Shown one piece after another: positions 1 to 8,935 of a stretch of 51,443 nt of DNA (positions are counted from its first letter, which is position 1; the number at the start of each line of letters is the position of its first letter). Source of the DNA: JANYJA01 sp038229055 (GTDB lineage: Bacteria; Acidobacteriota; Terriglobia; Bryobacterales; Bryobacteraceae); the NCBI GenBank assembly GCA_038229055.1, contig JBBROU010000018.1, forward strand, positions 1 through 51,443, given 5' to 3'. The notes under the pieces were generated by a model. It did not search any database and had not been told where the DNA came from. It worked only from the letters and a program-made list of their open reading frames with translations. A program made the position numbers and the translations under genes.

Positions 1-153
1 CCTGTATTCATGATCCTTCCAATGAGCGATCCAACGATCCGGTCTCTCCGCCGTATGTTCGGAAAAACCAAACACACCGAAGGAATGCGCCTCGGCGGAC
101 AAACGATTGGCGACCGGTTCATCGAAGACGCCTACTCTTACCGGATCACTTAA
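1..153. other. Window edge, possible partial coding sequence, strand unclear
   Basis: No complete gene lies here. On the plus strand the segment is open from the window edge to a TAA near 153, and a minus-strand frame is also open to the edge. The minus reading would continue the glycosyltransferase operon that follows; it contains GVFDEPVANRL and HTAERPDRW, but it has no obvious start codon just below the upstream stop. Third-position GC does not decide between the two readings. I do not recognise either translation. The flanking sequence to the left would settle it. Confidence 0.25.
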
Positions 154-1254
154 TTATCGCGAGAGAAACTCATCGTAAATCGCCGACATCCGCGCGACCG
201 AGGCTTCGATCGAGAACGCCTCCCGGATAAACTTGGCGGCCGCGGCCGACATCCGCTCGCGCCTTGCGGGATCGTTGCAGAGTATCGTCAGGATTTCCGC
301 CAGTTTCGCGACGTTCCCCGTCTCAAAAAGCAAACCGCGTTCACCGTCTTCGCCAGCCAACTCCGCATTCCCTCCGACGCGCGACGCCGCCACGCAACAG
401 CCGCACGCCATGGCCTCCATCAGAGAGTTCGAAAGCGCTTCACTTAGCGACGGCAGAACGAAAATGTCTATTCCGTGCAGCCATTCGGCGACATGCTCCG
501 TTGACGGGACAAACCGGCAGCGCGCCGTAATGCCGAGCGTTGCGGCTTGCGTTTCGAGAGCAGGCAGTGACGGGCCGCTACCTACGATCAACAGCTCGAC
601 GCGATGCGGATCGAGGCGCGCGAAAGCGTCAAGAAGAGTGGACAGGCCTTTCTCCGGACGCAACGCACACACCACGCCGACAACAATCTTCTCGCGGAGC
701 GGCGGGGATTCCGCCGGGTAGAAAAAGCGCGTATCCAATCCGTTGTAACAAAGGTGAATGAGGCGACTGGGCACGCGCTCGTCCTCAGTCAAGTGCCGCC
801 GCATGTGCTCGCAATTCACCACGATTCCGTCCACTATGTGATCGGTGAGCCGCAGCAGCCGGTGATAGAGGCCAGGCGTAAGTTCACGATGTGCGCGCTG
901 GCTGCTGAGCACCACGGGCCGGCGTGCGGCCACGGCGACGGGCACGCCGTACACATCCATGGGGACGTCGAACGCATGCACCAGATCGATTCGGGTGTGG
1001 CGGATGTAACGAATCAGCGCGATGGCCTGCCGAGCAGCTTGGAATGAAAAGAACGACGCCATCGGAAAGGTCACCACGCGGATTCCGGCCGCGCGAAGCT
1101 CGCCGGCGCGCAAACCTTCGGCGTGCAGACACGCCACGTGAACTTCGAAGCGCTCGGGATCCAGATTGCGCGCAATTTCGGTAAGCTGACGTTCGGTGCC
1201 GCCGATGTCCAACTTGTAGACCATCAGCAGCAGGCGCTTGGGCTCCGCCTTCAA
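154..1254 (-). CDS. Glycosyltransferase family 4 (GT-B)
   Basis: The 366-residue product has the usual length and layout of a GT4 retaining glycosyltransferase that moves a sugar from a nucleotide donor to a lipid-linked or polysaccharide acceptor on the cytoplasmic side. The N-terminal Rossmann half opens with a glycine-containing loop (GGTERQ, residues 18-23). The C-terminal half has the conserved LRPEKG segment near 198-203 and the EX7E donor-site signature (E272 and E280, within SEALSNSLMEAMACG). It overlaps the upstream GT2 gene by 4 bp, so the two are probably translationally coupled. The acceptor and sugar cannot be read from the sequence; with heparinase-like and PMT-type genes nearby, a surface or exopolysaccharide role is likely. 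Confidence 0.9.
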   Translation of the reverse strand: MKAEPKRLLLMVYKLDIGGTERQLTEIARNLDPERFEVHVACLHAEGLRAGELRAAGIRVVTFPMASFFSFQAARQAIALIRYIRHTRIDLVHAFDVPMDVYGVPVAVAARRPVVLSSQRAHRELTPGLYHRLLRLTDHIVDGIVVNCEHMRRHLTEDERVPSRLIHLCYNGLDTRFFYPAESPPLREKIVVGVVCALRPEKGLSTLLDAFARLDPHRVELLIVGSGPSLPALETQAATLGITARCRFVPSTEHVAEWLHGIDIFVLPSLSEALSNSLMEAMACGCCVAASRVGGNAELAGEDGERGLLFETGNVAKLAEILTILCNDPARRERMSAAAAKFIREAFSIEASVARMSAIYDEFLSR

Positions 1255-2060
1255 TCCGTGGCTTCGCTCCTCGGTTTTGCCGGAACTTCGATGCCCCGGT
1301 CCTTCAGCTCTTTTTTCATCTTGAGCAGACCCGCGAATTGCTGAAAGCAGATTACGAAAAGCTTCGACACGAAGAAAATGGTGGTGCTTCCAATCTTGCG
1401 CGCGTAGTGCCGCACCGGCACCTGCAGGATGCGATACCCGGCATAATGCGCGCGGATAACGAACTCCGCGGTGAAGAATGACATATGCCGGATCTCGGGC
1501 GAAAGCTCGTCGGCCACCGATTTTCGAATGAGCCGAAACCCCGTGTCCATGTCTTCGTAAGGCACCTTGAAGAAATGCCGCATCAGGACGTTGTAGCCCC
1601 AGGAAAGAGCCACCCGGTACATAGGATCCTTACGTGGCGATTTGATTCCGAGGATGATGTCGTGCGTGCGCCGGTGCGGTTCGAGGCGCCAGAAATCGAT
1701 TGCTGCGAATTGATAATCCGAATCCACAACGAAGATCCACGGCTTCGTCGCGTGGGCGATTGCGTCGATCACGGCCCGCTGATAACCTTTGCGCTCGTCG
1801 CTGCAGTAGAGCGAGATCGGAAGCTCTTGCGCGAGACGCTCCAGCACCACTTTGGTATCGTCGGTGCTGCCGTCTTCCGCCACGATTACTTCGAGATCTT
1901 CCACGCGATCCCCAAGCTCGGAGATATAGTTCCGCAAGGTCTGCTCGATGATGAACGACTCGTTGTGAACCGGAAATACAAGAGAGATTCCGCCAAGTGC
2001 CGGGTCGGCCGGGCCGCGCATTGGGGCGGTGCTGGGTACGCGTTTTTCAGACCGCGTCAT
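1251..2060 (-). CDS. Glycosyltransferase family 2 (GT-A, polyprenyl-phosphate sugar synthase-like)
   Basis: The protein (269 residues from this start) shows the GT2 fold. A first strand reads SLVFPVHNES, followed by VAEDGSTDD with nucleotide-binding acidic residues and by VVDSDYQF with the DXD-like metal site. The C-terminus has one or two hydrophobic stretches (FFVSKLFVICFQQFAGLL), as in dolichol-phosphate or undecaprenyl-phosphate sugar synthases, which load a sugar on the polyprenyl carrier used by PMT-type enzymes such as the divergent neighbour. The frame is open to an ATG at 2153, but the extra 31 residues look unrelated to the fold and would collide with the divergent gene, so I chose the ATG at 2060. 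No strong ribosome-binding site distinguishes them. Confidence 0.87.
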   Translation of the reverse strand: MTRSEKRVPSTAPMRGPADPALGGISLVFPVHNESFIIEQTLRNYISELGDRVEDLEVIVAEDGSTDDTKVVLERLAQELPISLYCSDERKGYQRAVIDAIAHATKPWIFVVDSDYQFAAIDFWRLEPHRRTHDIILGIKSPRKDPMYRVALSWGYNVLMRHFFKVPYEDMDTGFRLIRKSVADELSPEIRHMSFFTAEFVIRAHYAGYRILQVPVRHYARKIGSTTIFFVSKLFVICFQQFAGLLKMKKELKDRGIEVPAKPRSEATD

Positions 2061-2159
2061 AACCGTTTTGTTAACATTTTCGGAGTGCCAGCCAATGGCT
2101 CGCGCGGGGATTGCTACGCTGAAAGCTTGCGTCCCGCAACCCAGACACGACACCTTATT

Positions 2160-3674
2160 TTGTCACAGCTTCCCGCGAATCACCGCCGCTGGCTTCATTT
2201 TGGGATTGCCGCAACGCTTGTCCTTTATCTCACTTTGGCGATTGCGAGCACGCGAACCAAGGCCCCATGGTGCGATGAAGGGTACTTCGCCGAGCCGGCC
2301 GAGCAGCTCGCACAGGGCCGCGCGATGGCTACCTCCGCGGTTCCGCCTTCACCCATCGACGACCCGAAAACGCAGGGCACCGACCGCGCCACTTACTATG
2401 TGATGCCGCTCAATCTACTGTTGCAGGCGGCTTGGTACAAGGTTGCCGGCTTTGGAATCCTGCAAATGCGCCTGCTCTCGGTCATGTGGGGCGTCGTCGA
2501 GTTGTGGGCATTGATTTGGATTTTGCGCGCGGCTGGCGCGCCGGGCGGATTGATCCTGTTGGCGGTGGCGATGGCCGGACTCGATTACACCTTTATTCGT
2601 GCCGCTTCGGACGGGCGCATGGATTTAATGAGCGCGGCGCTCGGGCTTTTCGGAATCGCAATCTACCTGCGATTGCGCGCAACGCAATTCCTCTGGGCAG
2701 TATGGACGTCGTGCTGCTGCGTGGCGGCCGCGTGCTTCACGCATCCGATTGGAGGATTGCTGGCGCTCATCGGCCTAACGATGGTGGCGGTGATCTCGGA
2801 TTTCCGGCGCATCCGAATTCAGCATCTTCTGCTGGCGGGCGTTCCTTTTCTCATCGGCGCGGCCGGGTGGGGCTGGTACATCAGCCGCAACTCGGAAATT
2901 TTCACGGCCCAGTTTTCGAACATCAGTTCGGGACGGTTGAGCGCGTGGAAGCAGCCGCTGTATGCCGTCTGGCGCGAGATTCACGATCGGTTTTTGGGGC
3001 CGTTTGGATTTACCGGACCGGAAGCCCGCGGCGCGAAGAGGCTGAAGGCGATTGTGCTTTTGGCGGACTGGGCCGCGCTTCTGGGCGCGGCAATCTGGTT
3101 CCGGCGCTTGCGCCAATATTGGGTTCCGATCGCGCTGGCGTGGAGTTACACGCTCACGCTCACGCTGCTGGAAGGCACCAAGGCGGCGGCCTATTTGGTG
3201 CATGTGGTGCCGCTCTACGCGGTTCTGGTCGCGCTCTGGATTTGGCATTGGCGGCAGCGACGCGTTCTGATGATGGGAGTCGCCGCTGCGTTGCTCGCGA
3301 TTCAGCTTGCCGGGATGGTTTACGCGATTCGGAAAGATCCTTATCGGAACCAATACCTGCCGGCGATTGCTTTTCTCGCGGCGCACCCTTCGCGCGATCA
3401 CCGGATTTTCGGGGTATCGGAGCTCGGTTTTGCGCTGGGATTTCGGGACGGCTTGATTGACGATCGCCGGCTTGGCTTCTATAACGGGCTTACGGCGGAT
3501 ACCGTGGTGGTGGACCAAACCTATCACGACCAGTGGGTGAAATATCGTAGCGACCGGCCGGAAATTGCGGCGTACGTGGATGGGCTGCTGAGCGAGTATC
3601 GCGTGGTGTTTCGCAACAGCCTCTACACCGTTTATCAGCGCTCGCCGAACGCGATGGATGCGGTCATCCGGTAA
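2160..3674 (+). CDS. PMT-type membrane glycosyltransferase (GT39/ArnT-like)
   Basis: From a TTG at 2160 the product is about 504 residues, normal for the PMT_2/ArnT family of polytopic glycosyltransferases that take a sugar from a polyprenyl phosphate and transfer it outside the membrane. After the first hydrophobic helix (FGIAATLVLYLTLAIAS) comes the acidic periplasmic-loop motif PWCDEGYFAEP, which carries the catalytic DE pair of the family. Many hydrophobic helices follow (residues about 100-400), then a short soluble tail. The frame is open further upstream to 1485, but that stretch is antisense to the GT2 gene and reads as a high-GC shadow. The TTG start is a judgement; no ATG lies near the first helix. 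The 3' end overlaps the convergent heparinase-like gene by 40 bp. Confidence 0.8.
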   Translation: MSQLPANHRRWLHFGIAATLVLYLTLAIASTRTKAPWCDEGYFAEPAEQLAQGRAMATSAVPPSPIDDPKTQGTDRATYYVMPLNLLLQAAWYKVAGFGILQMRLLSVMWGVVELWALIWILRAAGAPGGLILLAVAMAGLDYTFIRAASDGRMDLMSAALGLFGIAIYLRLRATQFLWAVWTSCCCVAAACFTHPIGGLLALIGLTMVAVISDFRRIRIQHLLLAGVPFLIGAAGWGWYISRNSEIFTAQFSNISSGRLSAWKQPLYAVWREIHDRFLGPFGFTGPEARGAKRLKAIVLLADWAALLGAAIWFRRLRQYWVPIALAWSYTLTLTLLEGTKAAAYLVHVVPLYAVLVALWIWHWRQRRVLMMGVAAALLAIQLAGMVYAIRKDPYRNQYLPAIAFLAAHPSRDHRIFGVSELGFALGFRDGLIDDRRLGFYNGLTADTVVVDQTYHDQWVKYRSDRPEIAAYVDGLLSEYRVVFRNSLYTVYQRSPNAMDAVIR

Positions 3675-5326
3675 GGCAGTTTCGTTGTTTTGAAAACGCG
3701 CAACAGCGGCGACGGGAACTTTTCTCCGAGGACCGTGGAACGCCAGCCGAATTCGCCGCCCGCGGAGAGTTCGATCCCGGCATTAACTGGCAGAGACAAC
3801 GTGGCTGGGCCGACGCGGTAATTGCCGCGATCCAGCATCTGAGGTTTGTGTGCCGGATGCCAGAACTGCTCGACGAAGTGCTCGGCGGCATCGATTCCCG
3901 TGACTTCATCGTCGATGTGAAGCATGTTGCCGTCGAGCGAAAACCGGCGCCGGTGCGTGATGTTGCGATAGGTGCACTCGGCGTCGAGCATGGTCCCGGT
4001 CCACTCACGAACGCGAACGGCAGGCTTATTCAGCCACCGAAACGGATGCACGGGGTCGGCTTGATCACGGGCATCGACACGGATCGTATTGTGAGCGGCG
4101 GAGCCTCGGAAACGATCGCGCCACTCGGGCTCGGCGGTGTAGGTATAAGTGCCGGGATCGATGAAGATTTCAGTGCCGCCGAAGCGCGCGACGAAGCTCA
4201 ACGTATCGGAATGGCTGTGCCCGGCGCCCCCGAACCCGAACGGGCCGGCGTCGATGACGATTTGGATATCGCCGCTTTGGATCACAGCGATTCCGACATC
4301 CGGGAAGAGTTCCGAATGACTTGTTGTCGCCGGCGAGCCGCCGAACTTCAGGCGATCGCCATAGGGATGAAATAGGCGGCCGCCATCGTCATCACCGAGC
4401 GCGGGGAGCAATCCGGAAGCCCCGGTTATTGCGCCGAGGTAGTGCTCCATACGCTGCAATTTTTCGCGATAGAGGGCCGGCTGATCCGACAGCGCATCGT
4501 GCAATCGGAAGAAGTCGCGCGCGTACACGTGATAGTAGCTGGACTGCTCGAAGTGGCTGCCGTCCGCGTGAACCTGATTTTCGAGCTGCGCGACCACGAT
4601 GTCGTTGCCGAGCTTGCGCCAGCGCGCGGCGCGGTCGAAGTGAGGACACGCGATCGCGATGGCATGCAGCGCAACGCCCTCCCCCAACAGATGCGTGTTC
4701 GGCGAAAAGTACGTCGATAAATTGTGCTCCAGATACATCCCGTGTTGGTAGAGAGAACGCTGCAACTGGGCCAGCAGCGCCGGTTCGAGCGTATCACCTA
4801 CAAGCTGCACGACCGCAATCCACGACAGCGCGCGAAACGCTATTTCAAGAGCACTGGCCCAGTTGATGCCGCGCAGAAATGGATTCTGCTCCCACCAACT
4901 GCGAAGTTCCACGGCGATTTCAACCAGATAGCGGCGGTCTCCTTTTAACTGGTAGGCCTGCGCCAGAACCACCAGATGCTGGTGCCGGTTCAGCTCCCAG
5001 ATAATTTTGTGATCGCCGGCGAGCGACACGTCGAGATAAGGAATGGTGCGGAAATAAGAAGTCCCAGTGACGAGCCCTCGAATATAATCGCGGCGCCATT
5101 CGATGTCCGGGCCGGTTTCAATCACGGTCCCAAGCAGTGGGAAGCGATGGGCTAGGATTTGGTGCGCGAGTTCCAGAATTTCGCCGGGCAGAGGCGCCGG
5201 GAACGGCAGCGGATCGATCGGCGCCATCTCCGCTGAAGCTTTTTTCAGCCGCGGAGGAAACGCCAACATCTTCAAATTTGAAATTTGCTGCGCGAGTCGA
5301 AACGATAGTTCGCGGAAGCTACGCAC
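3635..5326 (-). CDS. Heparinase II/III family protein (polysaccharide lyase-like)
   Basis: The 563-residue protein has the two-part architecture of heparinase II/III-like proteins: an alpha/alpha toroid in the N-terminal 330 residues (with the segment FSPNTHLLGEGVALHAIA near 205-225) and a beta-sandwich containing GHSHSDTLSFV, where the conserved His belongs to the family signature. It also has the FIDPGTYTYT strand typical of the C-terminal domain. Family members cleave uronic-acid polysaccharides, and many bacterial ones sit in exopolysaccharide loci. I see no clear signal peptide, as is common for locus-associated members. It is the last gene of the minus-strand run that starts with uvrB and overlaps the methyltransferase gene by 8 bp. 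The substrate is unknown. Confidence 0.85.
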   Translation of the reverse strand: MRSFRELSFRLAQQISNLKMLAFPPRLKKASAEMAPIDPLPFPAPLPGEILELAHQILAHRFPLLGTVIETGPDIEWRRDYIRGLVTGTSYFRTIPYLDVSLAGDHKIIWELNRHQHLVVLAQAYQLKGDRRYLVEIAVELRSWWEQNPFLRGINWASALEIAFRALSWIAVVQLVGDTLEPALLAQLQRSLYQHGMYLEHNLSTYFSPNTHLLGEGVALHAIAIACPHFDRAARWRKLGNDIVVAQLENQVHADGSHFEQSSYYHVYARDFFRLHDALSDQPALYREKLQRMEHYLGAITGASGLLPALGDDDGGRLFHPYGDRLKFGGSPATTSHSELFPDVGIAVIQSGDIQIVIDAGPFGFGGAGHSHSDTLSFVARFGGTEIFIDPGTYTYTAEPEWRDRFRGSAAHNTIRVDARDQADPVHPFRWLNKPAVRVREWTGTMLDAECTYRNITHRRRFSLDGNMLHIDDEVTGIDAAEHFVEQFWHPAHKPQMLDRGNYRVGPATLSLPVNAGIELSAGGEFGWRSTVLGEKFPSPLLRVFKTTKLPYRMTASIAFGER

Positions 5327-6146
5327 CCGGCTTCTCGAACACGAACTGATTGCAGCCGAGGCTGCCGCCGCACGTCTCGAGTTTGGTCAACTGAAAATCG
5401 CGCGCGCGGTAGAAGTCAAAGATCTCTTCCGGCTTGGCTACTTCGAACGGGTAACCTCCGACCCAATCGACCACATCGCGCCACGGCGACATGCCGCGCT
5501 CTTTGCCGTATTCGCGCCATGTTTGGAACGGCTTCAGCCGCAAAAGATCTTTGGTCCACCGGCGCCACCATAGGTTTCCGCACGTAACGGCGAGCACCGC
5601 CGGACGCACCGCGCGCGGGGACCGGTTGTAGAGCTTCTTCACGGCGAGCCAGCGGCGGCTGACCTTGCCTTGATCGTTATAGATCGCGATGAAGAGTCTC
5701 CCGCCCGGCCTCACCAGTGGAGCCACATTGCCGAGCGCCTGCCACATGGCGCCGGTGTGATGCAGAACGCCCCAGGAGTAGACGACATCAAACGTGCCGA
5801 GGCTGGCGATGAAGCCTTGATCTAGCACGGAACCTTCGCGCACCACCCAATCCGGATCGTTTTCGAAGTAGCGGCGCTTCAGTTCGCGCGTACACGCGAC
5901 CGAAGCCGGGTCGAAATCGAACGAAACAACCTGTGCGCCCAGGCGGCGCGCGGCCAGGCTGAAGAGACCGCTGCCGGAACCCGCATCCAGAAACCGCTTG
6001 CCCGCAAGATCGAGTTGCAGCATCTGCCTCAACGATTCCTCTGCGCGTTCAATGCGCGCCGGATTTAGCAGCTTGAGAAAATTGGCCCAATTTTCGCCGA
6101 ACTCGAAGCGTTTGCCCGATTCGACTTCCAACGCATGTTCGCTCAA
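5319..6146 (-). CDS. Class I SAM-dependent methyltransferase
   Basis: The 275-residue protein contains the SAM-binding motif I (FLDAGSGSGLFSLAA, about residues 53-67), an acidic motif II end (VVSFDFDP) and a post-motif with YSWGVLHHTG, the arrangement of small-molecule and methyltransferase-11/12 type enzymes. The C-terminal 80 residues (PWRDVVDWVGGYPFEVAKPE) resemble the tail found in methyltransferases of polysaccharide and lipid loci. It lies 10 bp downstream of bcp and overlaps the heparinase-like gene by 8 bp, so it is probably co-transcribed with both. Its substrate cannot be named; sugar O-methylation is one possibility given the downstream neighbour. Confidence 0.85.
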   Translation of the reverse strand: MSEHALEVESGKRFEFGENWANFLKLLNPARIERAEESLRQMLQLDLAGKRFLDAGSGSGLFSLAARRLGAQVVSFDFDPASVACTRELKRRYFENDPDWVVREGSVLDQGFIASLGTFDVVYSWGVLHHTGAMWQALGNVAPLVRPGGRLFIAIYNDQGKVSRRWLAVKKLYNRSPRAVRPAVLAVTCGNLWWRRWTKDLLRLKPFQTWREYGKERGMSPWRDVVDWVGGYPFEVAKPEEIFDFYRARDFQLTKLETCGGSLGCNQFVFEKPGA

Positions 6147-6156
6147 GGCTCCCCCG

Positions 6157-6606
6157 CTAGAGTGCAGACAGAACCTCTTCGGCGTGCCCTTCCGGTTTCA
6201 CCTTCGGAAACACTTTCTCAATCTTGCCGTGCTCATCAATGATGAACGTGGAGCGTTCAATGCCCATTACTTTCTTGCCGTACATGTTCTTCTCTTTATA
6301 TACGCCGTATGCGATCGCGACCGTCTTATCGACATCACACAGCAGTGGATAATTCAGCTCGAATTTCTCTTTGAATTTGGTCTGGGCTTTCGGCGTGTCG
6401 GGCGAAATGCCCATGACCACAGCCTTTTGCGCGAGCTTCTTATAAGTGTCGCGAAACTCGCAAGCTTCTATAGTGCAGCCCGGCGTATCGGCCCGCGGAT
6501 AGAAAAAGAGCACCACCTTCTTGCCCTTCTGTTCAGCGAGATCGAATCTCTCGCCGGTGTCGGTTTCTAACTGGATTTCGGGAGCTTTGTCGCCTGGTTG
6601 CAGCAT
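6157..6606 (-). CDS. bcp: Thioredoxin-dependent peroxiredoxin, Bcp/PrxQ type
   Basis: This 149-residue protein is a textbook BCP-class peroxiredoxin, reducing hydrogen peroxide and organic hydroperoxides in the cytoplasm. The peroxidatic cysteine is C44 in ADTPGCTIEAC and the resolving cysteine is C49, the CX4C spacing of the PrxQ subgroup. The N-terminal MLQPGDKAPEI and the late GIERSTFIIDEHGKI strand are also conserved. The ATG at 6606 is the natural start. It sits 8 bp below gatB and 10 bp above a methyltransferase gene inside the long minus-strand run. Confidence 0.95.
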   Translation of the reverse strand: MLQPGDKAPEIQLETDTGERFDLAEQKGKKVVLFFYPRADTPGCTIEACEFRDTYKKLAQKAVVMGISPDTPKAQTKFKEKFELNYPLLCDVDKTVAIAYGVYKEKNMYGKKVMGIERSTFIIDEHGKIEKVFPKVKPEGHAEEVLSAL

Positions 6607-6614
6607 GGTTTCCT

Positions 6615-8111
6615 TTACGCTAATTTCTTCTGAATTATTTCATTCAATGACGCGGGATTGGCCTGCCCGCGGCTGGCCTTCATCACTTGGCCCACGAAGA
6701 AGCCGAGCACCGTCGTCTTGCCGGCGCGGTATTGTTCGACCTGCTTCGGATTCGCTGCAATCACGTCATCTACAATCTTTTCGAGCGCGCTCGAATCGCT
6801 GATCTGGCTTAGCCCTTCGCGATCCATGATGACACTCGCCGGGTCGCCCGAGGCGAACATCTTCGGGAAAATTTCCTTGGCAAGCTTTCCTGAAATTTCC
6901 CCTTTGCCCATCAACTTTACGAGCTCGCCCAAATGAGCGGCGGAGACGGGAGATTCGTCGATCTCTTTGCCGGCGGCCTTCAGCGCACCCGCCAGATCCC
7001 CCATCACCCAATTTGCCGCCGTTTTCGGATCGCCCGAAATCTCGACCACATGTTCGTAATAGTCGCTCATGGGCCGCGTCAGCGTAAGCACCTGCGCGTC
7101 ATACTCGCGCAAGCCATAACTCTCGACAAAGCGCGCCCGCTTGACAGACGGCACCTCCGGCATAGAATTCCGCACGCGCGAGCGCCATTCATCGCCGATG
7201 CGCAGCGGCACCAGGTCGGGCTCCGGAAAATAGCGATAATCGTGCGCCTGTTCCTTGCTGCGCATTCCAACCGTAACGCCGGTATCGGAATTGTAAAGCC
7301 GTGTCTGCTGAACAATCACGCCGCCGCCGTCGACGATCGCAACTTGCCGCGCCACTTCGTAATCGATCGCAGCTTTCAAGAATCGGAAGCTGTTCAAATT
7401 TTTCACTTCGGCGCGCGTGCCGAAATCTTCAGCGCCGCGCAAACGCACGGATACATTCGCGTCGCACCGCAGGTGGCCCTTCTCCATATCGCAGGTGGAT
7501 GCCCCCACAAACTGCAACACCTGCTTGATCTCGGTCATGTAGGCGTGGGCTTCATCGGCAGATCGCATGTCGGGCTCGCTCACGATTTCGATGAGCGGCA
7601 TACCGCAGCGGTTCAGATCGACGTACGAATAGTGATCGGAATCCTTGAAACCGTCGTGAACGCTCTTGCCGGCATCGTCTTCCATGTGAACGCGAGTCAC
7701 GCCGATGCGCTTTTTCGCGCCGTCCACGTGGATATCGAGGTAACCGTGCTCGGCCAGGGGCCGGTCGTATTGCGAAATCTGGTATCCCTTGGGCAGGTCC
7801 GGGTAGAAATAGTTCTTGCGAGCGAACTGCGAGCTGGGATTGATGGTGCAGTTCAGAGAGATCGCAGCTTTCATGGCGAGCTCAACCGCATCGCGAGACA
7901 GCACGGGCAAGGCACCCGGCAGGCCTAGACAGACGGGGCACACGTTGGTGTTCGGTGGCGCGCCGAAGCTGGTGGGGCAACCGCAGAAAATCTTGGTCCG
8001 CGTCGCCAATTGGACGTGCACCTCGAGCCCGATTACGGTCTCGTACTTGGCGATAGTTTCAGGCGCGGCAAGCTCCATTAATCCGGACGACATCTCTCCA
8101 GAGTAGGACAT
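6615..8111 (-). CDS. gatB: Asp-tRNA(Asn)/Glu-tRNA(Gln) amidotransferase subunit B
   Basis: The protein (498 residues) is full-length GatB, the kinase/tRNA-binding subunit of GatCAB, which amidates Glu-tRNA(Gln) and Asp-tRNA(Asn). Visible signatures are IGLEVHVQLATRTKIFCGC near the N-terminus, CPVCLGLPGALPVL, the cradle-domain DLNRCGMPLIEIVSEPD, and a C-terminal YqeY-like helical domain ending in NEIIQKKLA. The frame is open up to 8267, but the ATG at 8111 begins 2 bp below the stop of the upstream DUF2520 gene and gives the usual length. gatA and gatC are not in the window. Confidence 0.96.
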   Translation of the reverse strand: MSYSGEMSSGLMELAAPETIAKYETVIGLEVHVQLATRTKIFCGCPTSFGAPPNTNVCPVCLGLPGALPVLSRDAVELAMKAAISLNCTINPSSQFARKNYFYPDLPKGYQISQYDRPLAEHGYLDIHVDGAKKRIGVTRVHMEDDAGKSVHDGFKDSDHYSYVDLNRCGMPLIEIVSEPDMRSADEAHAYMTEIKQVLQFVGASTCDMEKGHLRCDANVSVRLRGAEDFGTRAEVKNLNSFRFLKAAIDYEVARQVAIVDGGGVIVQQTRLYNSDTGVTVGMRSKEQAHDYRYFPEPDLVPLRIGDEWRSRVRNSMPEVPSVKRARFVESYGLREYDAQVLTLTRPMSDYYEHVVEISGDPKTAANWVMGDLAGALKAAGKEIDESPVSAAHLGELVKLMGKGEISGKLAKEIFPKMFASGDPASVIMDREGLSQISDSSALEKIVDDVIAANPKQVEQYRAGKTTVLGFFVGQVMKASRGQANPASLNEIIQKKLA

Positions 8112-8113
8112 TT

Positions 8114-8935
8114 CTATTCGGGGCCGGTGCAGGCGGGATCGATGAGTATCGCCTCGTTTTCGCGCTGGTTTAGCTCCAATGCAAAAGCGGCGGACTGACG
8201 GTAATAATCCGCAAAACGCTCGGTATCGCGGCAGAGCGCGGCGAGGTCTCGATTGACCAGATACCAATCGGCATCGGCAACGGCCCCCGACCAGCTCTTT
8301 CGCCCGGCATGCGCGTACTCGCGCAGCGAAAACTGCAGCAAGGCTTCGGTAATGCTGAACGCCTGCTTGCCGCTAATGCCGGACCGGCGCACGCACTCGG
8401 CGCAGGCTTCGATCAGCGGCGTGAACAGGCTCGAAGAAAACGTAACGGCCGCATGGAACAGATCGGCCTTATCCGTCTCAATTTCCACTACCCGGCCCTC
8501 CAGTTCGCTGGCCAGGTGCTTGGCCAGACGCGTAGCCGATTTGTCTCCTTCGACTACGAACTGATTGGGTAGTCCGCGAACCGGATCGATCGATCCGGCA
8601 TCGGCGCCGCGCGCCCGAAACTCGTCGAGAACGCCGCTGTGCTGGTCGGAATCGCAGAATAGAAGAGTTTTTCCGGGCCAAGAAATCAGGGCTTCGCGGA
8701 GCTGTGTCGAGACCTGCGAATAAGCATCGTGACTCGCGCAGATCAGGATGAGGCTCGACGCGTCAAGTGAATTGAAGTCGCGCGCAGGCTCGCCCGCACC
8801 CAGCGTGTTGACCATGCGGCTAGCTAAACGGTAAGACGCTCCCGCGACCAGAGTCAGATGCCTGGAAAGATTCGGGAGCCGCGCCACCAGGCTTTGCGTG
8901 AGGCCACCCGCGCCGATCAACGCGTACTGCATCAT
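8114..8935 (-). CDS. Rossmann-fold protein with DUF2520 domain
   Basis: The 273-residue product has an N-terminal NAD(P)-type Rossmann half (YALIGAGGLTQSLVARL, residues about 4-20; LILICASHDAY near 65-75) and a C-terminal helical domain that begins around KADLFHAAVTFSSSLFTPLIE. This two-domain layout is the DUF2520 family, related to 6-phosphogluconate dehydrogenase-like and F420-dependent oxidoreductases. The His in LFHAAV is at the position of the conserved family histidine. The dinucleotide loop here reads GAGGLTQ, a variant of GXGXXG, so cofactor use is uncertain. It overlaps uvrB by 4 bp upstream and ends 2 bp before gatB. The substrate is unknown for the family. Confidence 0.8.
   Translation of the reverse strand: MMQYALIGAGGLTQSLVARLPNLSRHLTLVAGASYRLASRMVNTLGAGEPARDFNSLDASSLILICASHDAYSQVSTQLREALISWPGKTLLFCDSDQHSGVLDEFRARGADAGSIDPVRGLPNQFVVEGDKSATRLAKHLASELEGRVVEIETDKADLFHAAVTFSSSLFTPLIEACAECVRRSGISGKQAFSITEALLQFSLREYAHAGRKSWSGAVADADWYLVNRDLAALCRDTERFADYYRQSAAFALELNQRENEAILIDPACTGPE

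Noticed and set aside
1485..2159. Long upstream extension of the PMT-type gene
   Set aside because: The extension is antisense to the GT2 coding sequence and lacks hydrophobic or known motifs; it is a high-GC shadow frame. The gene was started at the TTG of 2160.
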